DNA of 53,066 nucleotides, taken from Azospirillum tabaci. Its GTDB lineage: Bacteria; Pseudomonadota; Alphaproteobacteria; Azospirillales; Azospirillaceae. The translations under genes were made by a program, and so were the position numbers. This document shows positions 16,525 to 24,338 of the stretch, one piece after another. The notes beneath the pieces are model-generated. The model saw nothing but the letters and a program-made list of their open reading frames with translations. It had not been told where the DNA came from and did no database searches. How positions within the stretch are numbered: the stretch's first letter is position 1; each line of letters begins with the position of its first letter. The stretch is taken from the NCBI RefSeq assembly GCF_014596085.1, contig NZ_JACCJY010000040.1, positions 1 through 53,066 of the forward strand. The letters are read 5' to 3'.

Positions 16525-17304
16525 ATGCTCAGCCCGATTACCCCCCACCCCGCACACGCCGCCGGGACGGGCGCATCGGTCCGCGGCTGGGTCCATTCGG
16601 TGGAGACGGGCGGCACGGTCGATGGGCCGGGTTTGCGCTACGTCCTCTTCCTGGCCGGATGCCCGCTGCGCTGCCAATACTGCCACAACCCCGACACCCG
16701 CCACATGCACGACGGGTCGCCGGCGCAGTCCTCGGACGTGCTGGCCGACATCGCCACCTACGCCGATTTCCTGCACCGCGCCCATGGCGGCCTGACCATC
16801 AGCGGCGGCGAGCCGCTGGTCCAGCCGGAATTCTGCGCGGCCATCTACCGCGGCGCCAAGGAACTGGGCCTGCACACCGCGCTCGACACCTCGGGTTTCC
16901 TCGGCAGCCACGCCGACGACCACCTGCTGGCCGACGTCGATCTGGTGCTGCTGGACATCAAGGCGTTCAAGGAAGCCACCTACCGCGCGGTGACCGGCGT
17001 GCCGCTGCGCCCGACCCTGGAATTCGCCGAGCGGCTGTCCGCGATGCGCAAGCCGATCTGGCTGCGCTACGTGCTGGTCCCCGGCCTGACCGACCATCTC
17101 GACGAGATCGAAGGGCTGGCGGAATTCGCCGCCGGCCTGGAGGTGGTGGAGCGGGTGGACGTCCTGCCCTTCCACAAGATGGGCGAGTTCAAGTGGAAGC
17201 AGCTCGGCCTGCCCTACGCGCTGGCCACCACCGAACCTCCCCCGCCGGAGCTGACCGAGCGGGTGCGCGGCATCTTCCGGACGCATGGACTGAAGGCCGT
17301 GTGA
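16525..17304 (+). CDS. pflA: Pyruvate formate-lyase activating enzyme (radical SAM)
   Basis: Generates the glycyl radical of PFL using S-adenosylmethionine and a 4Fe-4S cluster. The 259-residue protein has the CxxxCxxC motif at Cys46, Cys50 and Cys53 (GCPLRCQYC), an SGGEP motif at about 93-97 and the DLVLLDIKAF segment, all typical of PflA. ATG 16525 follows GAGGTG. It sits between pyk and focA, all on the plus strand, whereas its substrate protein PflB is encoded near the left edge on the other strand; a contiguous focA-pflB-pflA order is common elsewhere. There is no extra ferredoxin-like insert, so it is the PFL1-type rather than a glycerol dehydratase activase. Confidence 0.95.
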   Translation: MLSPITPHPAHAAGTGASVRGWVHSVETGGTVDGPGLRYVLFLAGCPLRCQYCHNPDTRHMHDGSPAQSSDVLADIATYADFLHRAHGGLTISGGEPLVQPEFCAAIYRGAKELGLHTALDTSGFLGSHADDHLLADVDLVLLDIKAFKEATYRAVTGVPLRPTLEFAERLSAMRKPIWLRYVLVPGLTDHLDEIEGLAEFAAGLEVVERVDVLPFHKMGEFKWKQLGLPYALATTEPPPPELTERVRGIFRTHGLKAV

Positions 17305-17332
17305 GACGCCGCACGAGACGAGGAGCAATCCC

Positions 17333-18247
17333 ATGGACACGCATTCCCTTCCGGAGGCCGCCGCACACGCCTCCCCGGGCGCCTCTCCTGCCGCCCCGCC
17401 CGCGTCCTCTCTCGACGCGCTGATGCCCGACGCCATCGCGCTCGCGGCGGAGAATCTGGGCGTCAAGAAGGCCAACTACGACGGTGCGACGCTGTTCGCC
17501 CTGGCCGTCCTGGCCGGCGCCTTCATCGCGCTGGGCGGTCTATTCGCCACCGTCGCCATGTCGGGGGCGGAGGGCATGCTGCCCTACGGGGTGACCCGGC
17601 TGCTCGGCGGGCTGGTCTTCTCGCTGGGGCTGATCCTGGTCATCGTCGGCGGCGCGCAGCTCTTCACCGGCGACGCGCTGATGGTCATGGCCTGGGCCAG
17701 CGGGCGGGTGAAGACCGGGCGGATGCTCCAGGTCTGGACCATGGTGTGGCTCGGCAACTTCGTCGGCGCCGCCGGCACGGCGCTGCTGGTCTTCCTGTCC
17801 GGACAATATGCCTTCGGCCACGGGGCGGTGGGCGCCTCGGCGCTCTACTTCGCCACCGCCAAGGCGGGTTTGCCCGCCGGGCAGGCCTTCTTCCTGGGCA
17901 TCCTGTGCAACGTGCTGGTCTGCCTGGCGGTGTGGCTGGCGCTCGGTGCGCGCAGCGTGACCGACAAGATCATGGCGATCGTCTTTCCGGTCAGCGCCTT
18001 CGTCGCCGCCGGCTTCGAGCACTGCGTCGCCAACATGTATTTCGTGCCGCTGGGACTGCTGATCGAATGGGGCGCCCCCGCCTCCTTCTGGGCCGACCTG
18101 GGCCGCGCCGCGCCGGTGATCCCGGTCGGGCAGTTCCTGCTGAACCTCGCCGCGGTGACGCTGGGCAACTGGTTCGGCGGAGCGGTGCTGGTCGGCGCCG
18201 TCTACTGGTTCATCTACCGCCGCCCGAGCCGCCGCACGGCGCATTAG
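17333..18247 (+). CDS. focA: Formate/nitrite transporter family channel FocA
   Basis: A 304-residue pentameric channel that moves formate across the inner membrane. Six membrane segments can be read; landmarks are GAQLFTGDAL, FFLGILCNVLVCLAVWLA and GFEHCVANMYF, which contains the pore histidine region. The N-terminus has an Ala/Pro-rich stretch of about 25 residues before the usual start of homology, and the GFEH histidine is conserved. The gene starts 28 bases after pflA, consistent with one operon that makes PFL active and exports or re-imports its formate. NirC-type nitrite specificity is possible within this family but the pflA context favours formate. Confidence 0.93.
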   Translation: MDTHSLPEAAAHASPGASPAAPPASSLDALMPDAIALAAENLGVKKANYDGATLFALAVLAGAFIALGGLFATVAMSGAEGMLPYGVTRLLGGLVFSLGLILVIVGGAQLFTGDALMVMAWASGRVKTGRMLQVWTMVWLGNFVGAAGTALLVFLSGQYAFGHGAVGASALYFATAKAGLPAGQAFFLGILCNVLVCLAVWLALGARSVTDKIMAIVFPVSAFVAAGFEHCVANMYFVPLGLLIEWGAPASFWADLGRAAPVIPVGQFLLNLAAVTLGNWFGGAVLVGAVYWFIYRRPSRRTAH

Positions 18248-18257
18248 ACGCCGGCTC

Positions 18258-18362
18258 TTGCCCCCACCCTAACCCTCCCCCGCTTCGCAGGGGAGGGGAC
18301 TGCCGCCGCTTCGCGATCACCTCCCTCCCCTGCGAAGCGGGGGAGGGCCGGGGTGGGGGCAA
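18258..18362. repeat. GC-rich palindromic intergenic repeat, family 1 copy b
   Basis: A roughly 40-bp imperfect inverted repeat (18258-18298 with 18322-18362) whose ends read TTGCCCCCACCC and the complement. It has a longer stem than copy a, with an extra CGCTTCGCAGGGGAGGG segment. It lies just after focA, where it may end the pyk-pflA-focA transcript. Confidence 0.85.
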
Positions 18363-18394
18363 GGTCAACCCGTTCCTTCACCCCCGGGGCACCC

Positions 18395-19342
18395 ATGGCC
18401 CACCCCATTCCTACCCATCTCCAAGCGCGCAGCGGCATCGTCTCGATGCTGCTGGCGGTGTTCCTCTACGCGGTGCTGAACGCGCTGGCGAAGCATCTCG
18501 CGGCGGATTATCCGCTGGCCGAGGTGACCTTCTTCCGCAACGCCTTCGCCCTGCTGCCCGCCACCGCCATGCTGGCCCGCGCCGGCGGCTGGCGCAGCCT
18601 GCGGACGGAGCATCTCGGCGGCCATTTCTGGCGGGCGGCGATCGGCTTGACCTCGATGGTCCTGCTGTTCCTGTCCTATCACCTGATGCCGATGGCCGAC
18701 GCGGTGGCGCTGTCCTTCTCCGCCCCGCTGTTCCTGACCGCGCTGTCCGTGCCGGTGCTGGGGGAGCGGGTCGGCCCCTACCGCTGGGGGGCGGTGGCGG
18801 TGGGCTTCGCCGGGGTGCTGGTCATCGTGCAGCCGGGAAGCGGCATGCTGAACACGGGCGCGCTGGTCGGGCTGAGCGCCGCCGTCGCCTACGCCTTCGC
18901 CATGATGGCGATGCGGCAGCTGGGACGGACGGAGGCGCCGGTCACCACCGTCTTCTACTTCACCGCCTTCTCCACGCTGCTCAGCGCCTTCGCCCTGCCC
19001 TTCGTCTGGACGATGCCGACGGCGGAGGGCTTCGCGCTGATGGCGGCGATGGGGCTGGTCGGCGGCGGCGCCCAGTATTTCGCCACCCGCGCCTACTCCC
19101 TGGCCCCCGCTGCGGTCATCAGCCCGTTCAACTACGCCGGAATCCTCTGGGCCTGCCTGTTCGGCTGGCTGTTCTGGGGCGACTGGCCGGGAGCCCACGT
19201 GCTGGCCGGGGCCGCCATCGTCATCGCCAGCGGCCTGCTGATCCTGATCCGCGAGACGCGCCGCCGGGCTGAAGCGGGGACGTGCGACACTTCGCCCGCC
19301 CTGTCCCGAACTTTGCCCCTCAGCACCGGGCGCAAACACTAA
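18395..19342 (+). CDS. DMT-superfamily (EamA) transporter
   Basis: A 315-residue inner-membrane protein with about ten membrane segments arranged as two EamA repeats (roughly residues 10-135 and 150-285). PVLGERVGPYRWGAVAVGFAGVLV ends the first repeat, and FGWLFWGDWP with the following helix ends the second, the usual signature of this family. ATG 18395 is chosen because the earlier in-frame GTG lies inside a palindromic repeat. Such proteins usually export metabolites or amino acids; the substrate cannot be read. The stop codon overlaps the operator motif before the GntR gene, so any regulation in common with the downstream genes would be by proximity. Confidence 0.85.
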   Translation: MAHPIPTHLQARSGIVSMLLAVFLYAVLNALAKHLAADYPLAEVTFFRNAFALLPATAMLARAGGWRSLRTEHLGGHFWRAAIGLTSMVLLFLSYHLMPMADAVALSFSAPLFLTALSVPVLGERVGPYRWGAVAVGFAGVLVIVQPGSGMLNTGALVGLSAAVAYAFAMMAMRQLGRTEAPVTTVFYFTAFSTLLSAFALPFVWTMPTAEGFALMAAMGLVGGGAQYFATRAYSLAPAAVISPFNYAGILWACLFGWLFWGDWPGAHVLAGAAIVIASGLLILIRETRRRAEAGTCDTSPALSRTLPLSTGRKH

Positions 19343-19350
19343 TATATTAG
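19334..19350 (+). promoter_or_regulatory. Operator motif upstream of the GntR/FCD gene
   Basis: AAACACTAATATATTAG, containing the perfect 12-bp palindrome CTAATATATTAG. It matches the motif before pyk, the TRAP genes and the hexR 3' end. It overlaps the stop codon of the DMT gene and ends 65 bp before the chosen gntR start, so autoregulation is likely. Confidence 0.6.
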
Positions 19351-19415
19351 CTCTCACACGTTCACCGGGGCGCCGGCCCATGCCCGAGCGACCCGCCCGT
19401 CTGACGAGGTGGCTC

Positions 19416-20186
19416 ATGCCATCGGACACCCTCACCGCCGCCCTGCCGCGGCAGCGCCGGCTTGCAACGCTCCGGCCCGCGCCGCGCTCCGCCTCTCCCA
19501 TCTACCGCGACCTGCGGAACGACATCCTGGGGATGCGCCGACGACCCGGCGAGCCCATCGCCGAGGCCCGCATCGCCGCGGCCTACGGCGTCAGCCGCAC
19601 CCCCGTGCACGAGGCGGTGCTGCGGCTGGCCGACGAGGGGCTGATCGACATCTTCCCGCAGTCGGGCACCTATGTGTCCCTGATCCCGGTCGCCGCCCTG
19701 CCGGAGGCCGGAGTGATCCGCAAGGCGCTGGAGGAGGCCACCGTGCGGATGGCCGCCGCCCGCGCCACAGCCGGCGACATCGCGCAGCTGCGTGCGGCGC
19801 TGGAGGCGCAACGCGACCTCTGCGCCGCGTGCGACCGCGACGGCTTCCACGAGGCCGACGAGAGCTTCCATGCCCTGCTGGCCGAGGTGGGTGGTTTTCC
19901 CGGCTTCTGGGCGCTGGTGGAACAGGTGAAGGTGCAGGTCGACCGCTGCCGACGCCTGACCCTGCCCGTTCCCGGCCAGATGGCGAAGGTCATCGCCGAG
20001 CACGACGCCATCGTGGAAGCCATCGCCGCCCACGACCGCGAGGCCAGCGTCGAGGCCCTCGGCGCCCATCTCGACGGATTGCGGCTGGCCATCGACGATT
20101 TGCGCGCCGCCGCACCGCTTTATTTCACCGACGTGCCCACCGCCGTGCCCACCGCCGCGGGGCGGCAGTCGCCGTCGCGGCTTTAA
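19416..20186 (+). CDS. GntR-family regulator, FCD (FadR C-terminal domain) subfamily
   Basis: A 256-residue regulator. The N-terminal winged helix (about residues 28-95) reads IYRDLRNDILGM, GVSRTPVHEAVLRLADEGL and GTYVS, as in FadR-type GntR proteins; the C-terminal all-helical FCD domain (about 105-235) binds small acids, often with a metal (AFHALLAE-like and AEHDAIVEAIAAHD segments visible). I chose ATG 19416 behind GAGGTGGCTC rather than the ATG 36 bases earlier. It lies upstream of the TRAP transporter; palindromic AT-rich motifs precede both genes. FCD regulators next to uronate transporters commonly repress them until a sugar acid is present. Confidence 0.9.
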   Translation: MPSDTLTAALPRQRRLATLRPAPRSASPIYRDLRNDILGMRRRPGEPIAEARIAAAYGVSRTPVHEAVLRLADEGLIDIFPQSGTYVSLIPVAALPEAGVIRKALEEATVRMAAARATAGDIAQLRAALEAQRDLCAACDRDGFHEADESFHALLAEVGGFPGFWALVEQVKVQVDRCRRLTLPVPGQMAKVIAEHDAIVEAIAAHDREASVEALGAHLDGLRLAIDDLRAAAPLYFTDVPTAVPTAAGRQSPSRL

Positions 20187-20616
20187 TCCCCACCCGGCTT
20201 GCGACATTTTGGCGTCATGCTTCCCGCCCCCTGTTTTGTGCTTGCCTGGACATCTGATATATTAATATAACTAGCCCAGCGGGACGCGACAGAGACGTGA
20301 ACAACCGACGCCGCCCGCTCATCGGACAACAAAAACAACGCCGCGCGGAAGAACGCCGCGGGTGCTTCGGAACAAAGGACAAGAACCGTTCAGCTTTATC
20401 CGCGTCGGCATGCGCCGATGGCGCCGGGATTTCGCGCCGTCATTCCCTTCGGGGTTATTTTTTGCCCCCGCTTTCGCAGCGCTGTTATTCGAAGCGCACA
20501 GCCGAATAGCCAGGGGTCTCTTCCGAACGCAGGGACATTTCGTTTGTCCATTTTCGGCGGGCCGACGACCCGCCTCCGCTCCAACAGGCAATTCTCCTAA
20601 GGCAGGAGTACGGTCC
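20187..20616 (+). promoter_or_regulatory. Long leader region of the TRAP operon
   Basis: A 430-bp gap. The promoter with its operator is at 20242-20271, leaving about 345 bases of untranslated leader before dctP. No protein start with a ribosome site is convincing there. Short hairpins can be drawn, for example GGACA/TGTCC near 20530-20550, and a T-rich run TTATTTTTT lies at 20456-20464. No known riboswitch class is recognised. Confidence 0.45.
20242..20271 (+). promoter_or_regulatory. Probable dctPQM promoter overlapped by the GntR-type operator motif
   Basis: TTGCCT (20242-20247), 18-base spacer, TATAAC (20266-20271). The motif CTGATATATTAATATAA at 20254-20270 overlaps the spacer and -10 element, in the same place as at pyk. 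Both promoters also share CATCTGATATA. Confidence 0.65.
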
Positions 20617-21603
20617 ATGAAGAACACTTTCCGTCGCCTCGGCATGGCGCTGCTGGCCGCTTGCGCCGCGGGCGCGCTGCTCGCCGCCCCGGTGTCGGCC
20701 CGCGACTTCCGGTCGGCCGACATCCACCCCGGCGACTACCCGACCGTCGAGGCGGTCAAGTACATGGGCAAGCTGCTGAGCGAGCGCAGCAACGGCAAGC
20801 TCGGCGTCAAGGTCTACGCGAACGGGGCGCTCGGCAACGAGCGCGACACCATCGAGCAGATCAAGATCGGCGGGCTCGACATGATGCGCATCAACGTCGC
20901 GCCGCTGAACAACGTCGTGCCGGAGACGATGGTCGTCGCCCTGCCCTTCATCTTCCGCGACACCGACCACATGCACGCCGTTCTGGACGGCCCGATCGGC
21001 GACGAGATCCTCGCTGCCATGGAAAGCCAGGGGCTGATCGGTCTGGCCTTCTACGACAGCGGTTCGCGCTCGCTCTATTCCAAGAAACCGGTGTCGTCGC
21101 TGGCCGACCTGAAGGGCATGAAGATCCGCGTCCAGCAGTCGGACCTGTTCGTGTCGATGATCGAGGCGCTGGGCGCCAACCCGACGCCGATGCCGATGGG
21201 CGAGGTCTACACCGGTCTGAAGACCGGCATCATCGACGCGGCGGAGAACAACTACCCGTCCTACGAGTCCTCGCGCCACTTCGAGGCGGCCAAGTACTTC
21301 ACCCGCACCGAGCACGCGATGGCGCCGGAAGTGCTGGTCTTCTCCAAGGTCTCGTGGGACCGCCTGTCGAAGGACGACCAGGCCGCCATCCGCAAGGCCG
21401 CCAAGGACTCCGTCCCCTACATGCGCAAGCTGTGGGCTGAGCGTGAGGAGGCCTCCCGCGCCATCGTCGAGAAGGCGGGATCCCAGATCAGCGACGTGAA
21501 GAACAAGCAGGAATTCATCGACGCGATGAAGCCGGTGTTCGCCAAGTTCGCGAACACGCCGAAGCTGCAAGGCCTCGTCCAGCGCATCCAGGACACGAAA
21601 TAG
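20617..21603 (+). CDS. dctP: TRAP transporter substrate-binding protein DctP family, probably hexuronate-binding
   Basis: A 328-residue periplasmic binding protein with a signal peptide (LLAACAAGALLAAPVSA, cleavage before RDF). It captures an organic acid and hands it to the DctQM permease. The substrate carboxylate is usually held by the conserved arginine, here Arg171 in GMKIRVQQSD; EVYTGLKTGIIDAAENN is the other family landmark. The start of the mature protein (RDFRSADIHP-DYPTVEAVKYMG) recalls binding proteins characterised with glucuronate and galacturonate, so hexuronates are my best guess from memory. ATG 20617 has AGGAG upstream; a longer frame upstream lacks a signal peptide at its start. 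Regulated probably by the GntR protein next door. Confidence 0.9.
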   Translation: MKNTFRRLGMALLAACAAGALLAAPVSARDFRSADIHPGDYPTVEAVKYMGKLLSERSNGKLGVKVYANGALGNERDTIEQIKIGGLDMMRINVAPLNNVVPETMVVALPFIFRDTDHMHAVLDGPIGDEILAAMESQGLIGLAFYDSGSRSLYSKKPVSSLADLKGMKIRVQQSDLFVSMIEALGANPTPMPMGEVYTGLKTGIIDAAENNYPSYESSRHFEAAKYFTRTEHAMAPEVLVFSKVSWDRLSKDDQAAIRKAAKDSVPYMRKLWAEREEASRAIVEKAGSQISDVKNKQEFIDAMKPVFAKFANTPKLQGLVQRIQDTK

Positions 21604-21683
21604 GCAGGACACGACGTAAGGCACGCGGTCGCGGCACCGGCCATTTCCGGCCGGCGCCGCACCCCCGCGGGAAGGACGGCATC

Positions 21684-22223
21684 ATGAGCATCGAACTTGA
21701 ATTGGAAGAGGTCCGCCCCCTCGCCGCCCCGCGCTTGTTGACGCGGATGAACGCGCGGCTGGCGTGGTCGGGGATGTGCGTGGCGATGGTCGGCCTGATG
21801 GCCATCGTCGGGGTGGTGTTCTATCAGGTCTTCGGCCGCTACGTGCTGAACGACTCGCCGACCTGGGCGGAGAGCCTGGCCATCGTGCTGGTCCTCTACG
21901 TCACCCTCATCGGCGCCGCCGTCGGCGTCCGCGACGCCGGCCACATCGGCCTGGAGTCCTTCCTTGTCATGCTGCCCGACGCCATCCGCCGCAAGGTCGA
22001 GATCGTCATCTACGCCCTCGTCGGCGTCTTCGGCGCCTGCATGGCCTACAACGGCTGGGTGCTCGGCACCTCCGTCGCCCCCTACTTCATCCCCAACCTG
22101 CACGTCTCCGAAGCCGTCCGCTACATCCCGCTCGTGCTCTCCGGCGTCCTGATCGTGCTCTTCTCGATCGAGCACATCGTCGCCATCATCCGCGGCGAGG
22201 AGGTCGCGCCGTCATGGAACTGA
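21684..22223 (+). CDS. dctQ: TRAP transporter small permease DctQ
   Basis: A 179-residue protein with four membrane helices, the small integral subunit of a TRAP transporter. The segment VFYQVFGRYVLNDSPTWAESLAIVLVLYVTLIGAAVGVRDAGHI is the typical DctQ core, with the conserved tryptophan-glutamate pair. It follows dctP by 80 bases and overlaps dctM by 10 bases, so the three genes form an operon. The subunit is needed to dock the binding protein with the large permease. Confidence 0.93.
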   Translation: MSIELELEEVRPLAAPRLLTRMNARLAWSGMCVAMVGLMAIVGVVFYQVFGRYVLNDSPTWAESLAIVLVLYVTLIGAAVGVRDAGHIGLESFLVMLPDAIRRKVEIVIYALVGVFGACMAYNGWVLGTSVAPYFIPNLHVSEAVRYIPLVLSGVLIVLFSIEHIVAIIRGEEVAPSWN

Positions 22224-23497
22224 CCATTCTCGCCGTCACCTTCTTCGGCTTCCTCGTCCTGGGCATCCCGGTCGCCTTCGCCATCGGCCTGTCGGCGCTC
22301 TGCACCATCCTCTACGAGGGCCTCCCCGTCGCCGTCATCTTCCAGCAGATGATGTCCGGCATGAACGTCTTCTCCTTCCTCGCCATCCCCTTCTTCGTCT
22401 TCTCCGGCGAGCTGATGCTCCACGGCGGCGTCGCCGACAAGATCGTCGCCACCGCCAAGAACATGGTCGGCCACATCCGCGGCGGCCTCGGCATGTCCAA
22501 CGTCGTCGCCTGCACGCTCTTCGGCGGCGTCGCCGGCTCCCCCGTCGCCGACGTCTCGGCCATGGGCGCGGTGATGATCCCGATGATGAAGCGCGAGGGC
22601 TACCACGCCGACTACGCCGTCAACGTCACCACCCACGCCGCCCTCGTCGGCGCGCTGATGCCGACCAGCCACAACATGATCATCTACGCGCTGGCCGCCG
22701 GCGGCAAAGCCTCCATCGGCGCGCTGATCGCCGCGGGCATCGTCCCCGCCCTGCTGCTGATGGCCTGCAACCTGGGGGCGGCCTACTACGTCGCGGTCAA
22801 GCGCGGCTACCCCGCCGGCACCTTCCCCGGCTGGGCCATCCTGGGCCGCTCCTTCGCCGCCGCGGCACCCGGCCTGCTCATCGTCGTGATCATCCTGGCC
22901 GGCATCACCTCGGGCGTCTTCACCGCCACCGAGTCCGCCTCCATCGCGGTGATCTACGCGCTGCTGCTCACCACCTTCGTCTACCGCACGCTGACCTGGG
23001 ACCACTTCCTGGCGGCGGCCGCCAAGACGGTCAAGACGACCGGCGTGGTCCTGCTGCTGATCGGCGTCTCGACGATGTTCCAGTACATCATGGGGCTGTA
23101 CCAGGTGGCCGAGATCACCGGCGAGCTGATGGCCGGCATCTCGACCAACCCGCTGGTCATCTTCCTGCTGATCAACATCATCCTGTTCCTGCTCGGCACC
23201 TTCATGGACATGGCGAGCACGATCCTGATCTGCACGCCGATCTTCCTGCCCATCGCCATGCAGTACGGCATGGACCCGGTGCAGTTCGGCATCGTCATGC
23301 TGATCAACTGCGCGCTCGGCCTCAACACCCCGCCGGTCGGCACCACCCAGTTCATCGGCTGCGCCATCGGCGAGGTCTCCGTCGGACAGGTCATGCGCTC
23401 CATCACACCCTTCTACGGCGCCCTCTTCATCACCCTCCTCCTCGTCACCTACGTCCCGACCTTCTCCCTCTGGCTCCCCCACCTTCTCATGCGCTGA
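22214..23497 (+). CDS. dctM: TRAP transporter large permease DctM
   Basis: A 427-residue sodium-coupled permease with about twelve membrane segments. Landmarks are IPFFVFSGELM, SNVVACTLFGGVAGSPVADVSAMG, AALVGALMPTSHNMIIYA and LINCALGLNTPPVGTTQF. Translation starts at ATG 22214 inside the end of dctQ, a coupling that keeps subunits in ratio. Codons in this gene and dctQ favour C-ending GTC, CTC and ATC more than flanking genes do, which may hint at a different recent history, though the eye alone cannot prove it. A strong hairpin 33 bases after the stop may end the operon. Confidence 0.95.
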   Translation: MELTILAVTFFGFLVLGIPVAFAIGLSALCTILYEGLPVAVIFQQMMSGMNVFSFLAIPFFVFSGELMLHGGVADKIVATAKNMVGHIRGGLGMSNVVACTLFGGVAGSPVADVSAMGAVMIPMMKREGYHADYAVNVTTHAALVGALMPTSHNMIIYALAAGGKASIGALIAAGIVPALLLMACNLGAAYYVAVKRGYPAGTFPGWAILGRSFAAAAPGLLIVVIILAGITSGVFTATESASIAVIYALLLTTFVYRTLTWDHFLAAAAKTVKTTGVVLLLIGVSTMFQYIMGLYQVAEITGELMAGISTNPLVIFLLINIILFLLGTFMDMASTILICTPIFLPIAMQYGMDPVQFGIVMLINCALGLNTPPVGTTQFIGCAIGEVSVGQVMRSITPFYGALFITLLLVTYVPTFSLWLPHLLMR

Positions 23498-23529
23498 CCG
23501 GGCGCCCCCAACCGCACAGCAAGGATACC

Positions 23530-23559
23530 GCGGGGCGCTCCGATCATCGGGCGCCCCGC
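23530..23559. terminator. Strong hairpin after dctM
   Basis: GCGGGGCGC (23530-23538) pairs perfectly with GCGCCCCGC (23551-23559), and CCGA/TCGG extends the stem to a TCA loop, with one bulged T. There is no T-tract after it. It lies between dctM and the YjbE-type gene, as a terminator or a leader structure. Confidence 0.55.
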
Positions 23560-23576
23560 TGCAATGGAGACGAATC

Positions 23577-24254
23577 ATGATGACCGCCGAACTCTGGCCG
23601 CAACTCGTCGCTTTCGGGCAGGTGGTCGCCATCGACCTCGTTCTGGCCGGCGACAACGCTATCGTGGTTGGCATGGCCGCCGCCGCCGTCCCTGCGGAGC
23701 AGCGGCGCCGGGTCATCCTGTGGGGCATCAGCGCCGCCATCGTCCTGCGCATCATCTTCGCGCTGATGACCACGCAGCTTCTCGCCATCATCGGGCTGAC
23801 GCTGGCCGGCGGCGTGCTCCTGCTCTGGGTCTGCTGGAAGATGTTCCGCGAGCTGCGCTCCGGCGGGGCGGAGGAGATCACGCCGGAGGAGGCGCTGGAC
23901 GCCCCCGACGTCCTGCCCGGAACGGCCTCGATCACCAACAGCACGGCCGTCGCCGCCGCAGGGGCCGCGACCGTGGGCGCCGCCGTCTGGCAGATCGTGG
24001 TGGCCGATGTGTCGATGTCACTTGACAATGTGCTGGCGGTGGCCGGTGCTGCCAAGGAGCATCCGACCGTGCTTGTGCTCGGCCTGCTGCTCTCGGTGGC
24101 GTTGATGGGCGCCGCCGCGAACGTAATTGCACGTGTTCTGCACAAACATCGCTGGATTGGTTGGATCGGTCTTGCGATCATCACTTATGTTGCGCTCGAC
24201 ATGGTCTGGCGGGGCTCGAACGAGGTTCTGGCCCACACGGCCTGGCTCGGCTGA
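23577..24254 (+). CDS. YjbE/TerC-family integral membrane protein, possible metal (manganese) exporter
   Basis: A 225-residue membrane protein with about seven helices. The two acidic signatures DLVLAGDNAIVVG (about residues 20-32) and ADVSMSLDNVLAVAGAA (about 143-159) define the TerC/YjbE family, whose members have been linked to manganese export and tellurite resistance. A central loop (about 100-140) is Ala/Thr-rich and poorly conserved. The ATG doublet at 23577 follows a GGAGA site. A yybP-ykoY manganese riboswitch, often found before such genes, does not fit in the 79-bp gap. It is not functionally connected to its neighbours in any obvious way. Confidence 0.85.
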   Translation: MMTAELWPQLVAFGQVVAIDLVLAGDNAIVVGMAAAAVPAEQRRRVILWGISAAIVLRIIFALMTTQLLAIIGLTLAGGVLLLWVCWKMFRELRSGGAEEITPEEALDAPDVLPGTASITNSTAVAAAGAATVGAAVWQIVVADVSMSLDNVLAVAGAAKEHPTVLVLGLLLSVALMGAAANVIARVLHKHRWIGWIGLAIITYVALDMVWRGSNEVLAHTAWLG

Positions 24255-24338
24255 CGGGAAGAAAAGGGATAAGGCCCGCCGCGGACGGCGTGCGGCGGCG
24301 CCAACGAGAAGCAAGACCGCCGTTGGGGAAGAGATGAC

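Noticed and set aside
20441..20470. A Rho-independent terminator in the dctP leader (CCC-TTCG-GGG followed by TTATTTTTT)
   Set aside because: The stem is only three base pairs before mismatches; too weak to call.
21764..22213. An in-frame upstream extension of dctM
   Set aside because: The extension is Arg/His-rich and overlaps dctQ; the ATG at 22214 gives the conserved DctM start.
23498..23576. A yybP-ykoY manganese riboswitch before the YjbE/TerC-type gene
   Set aside because: The gap is too short and holds only a single GC hairpin; the conserved riboswitch loops are not seen.
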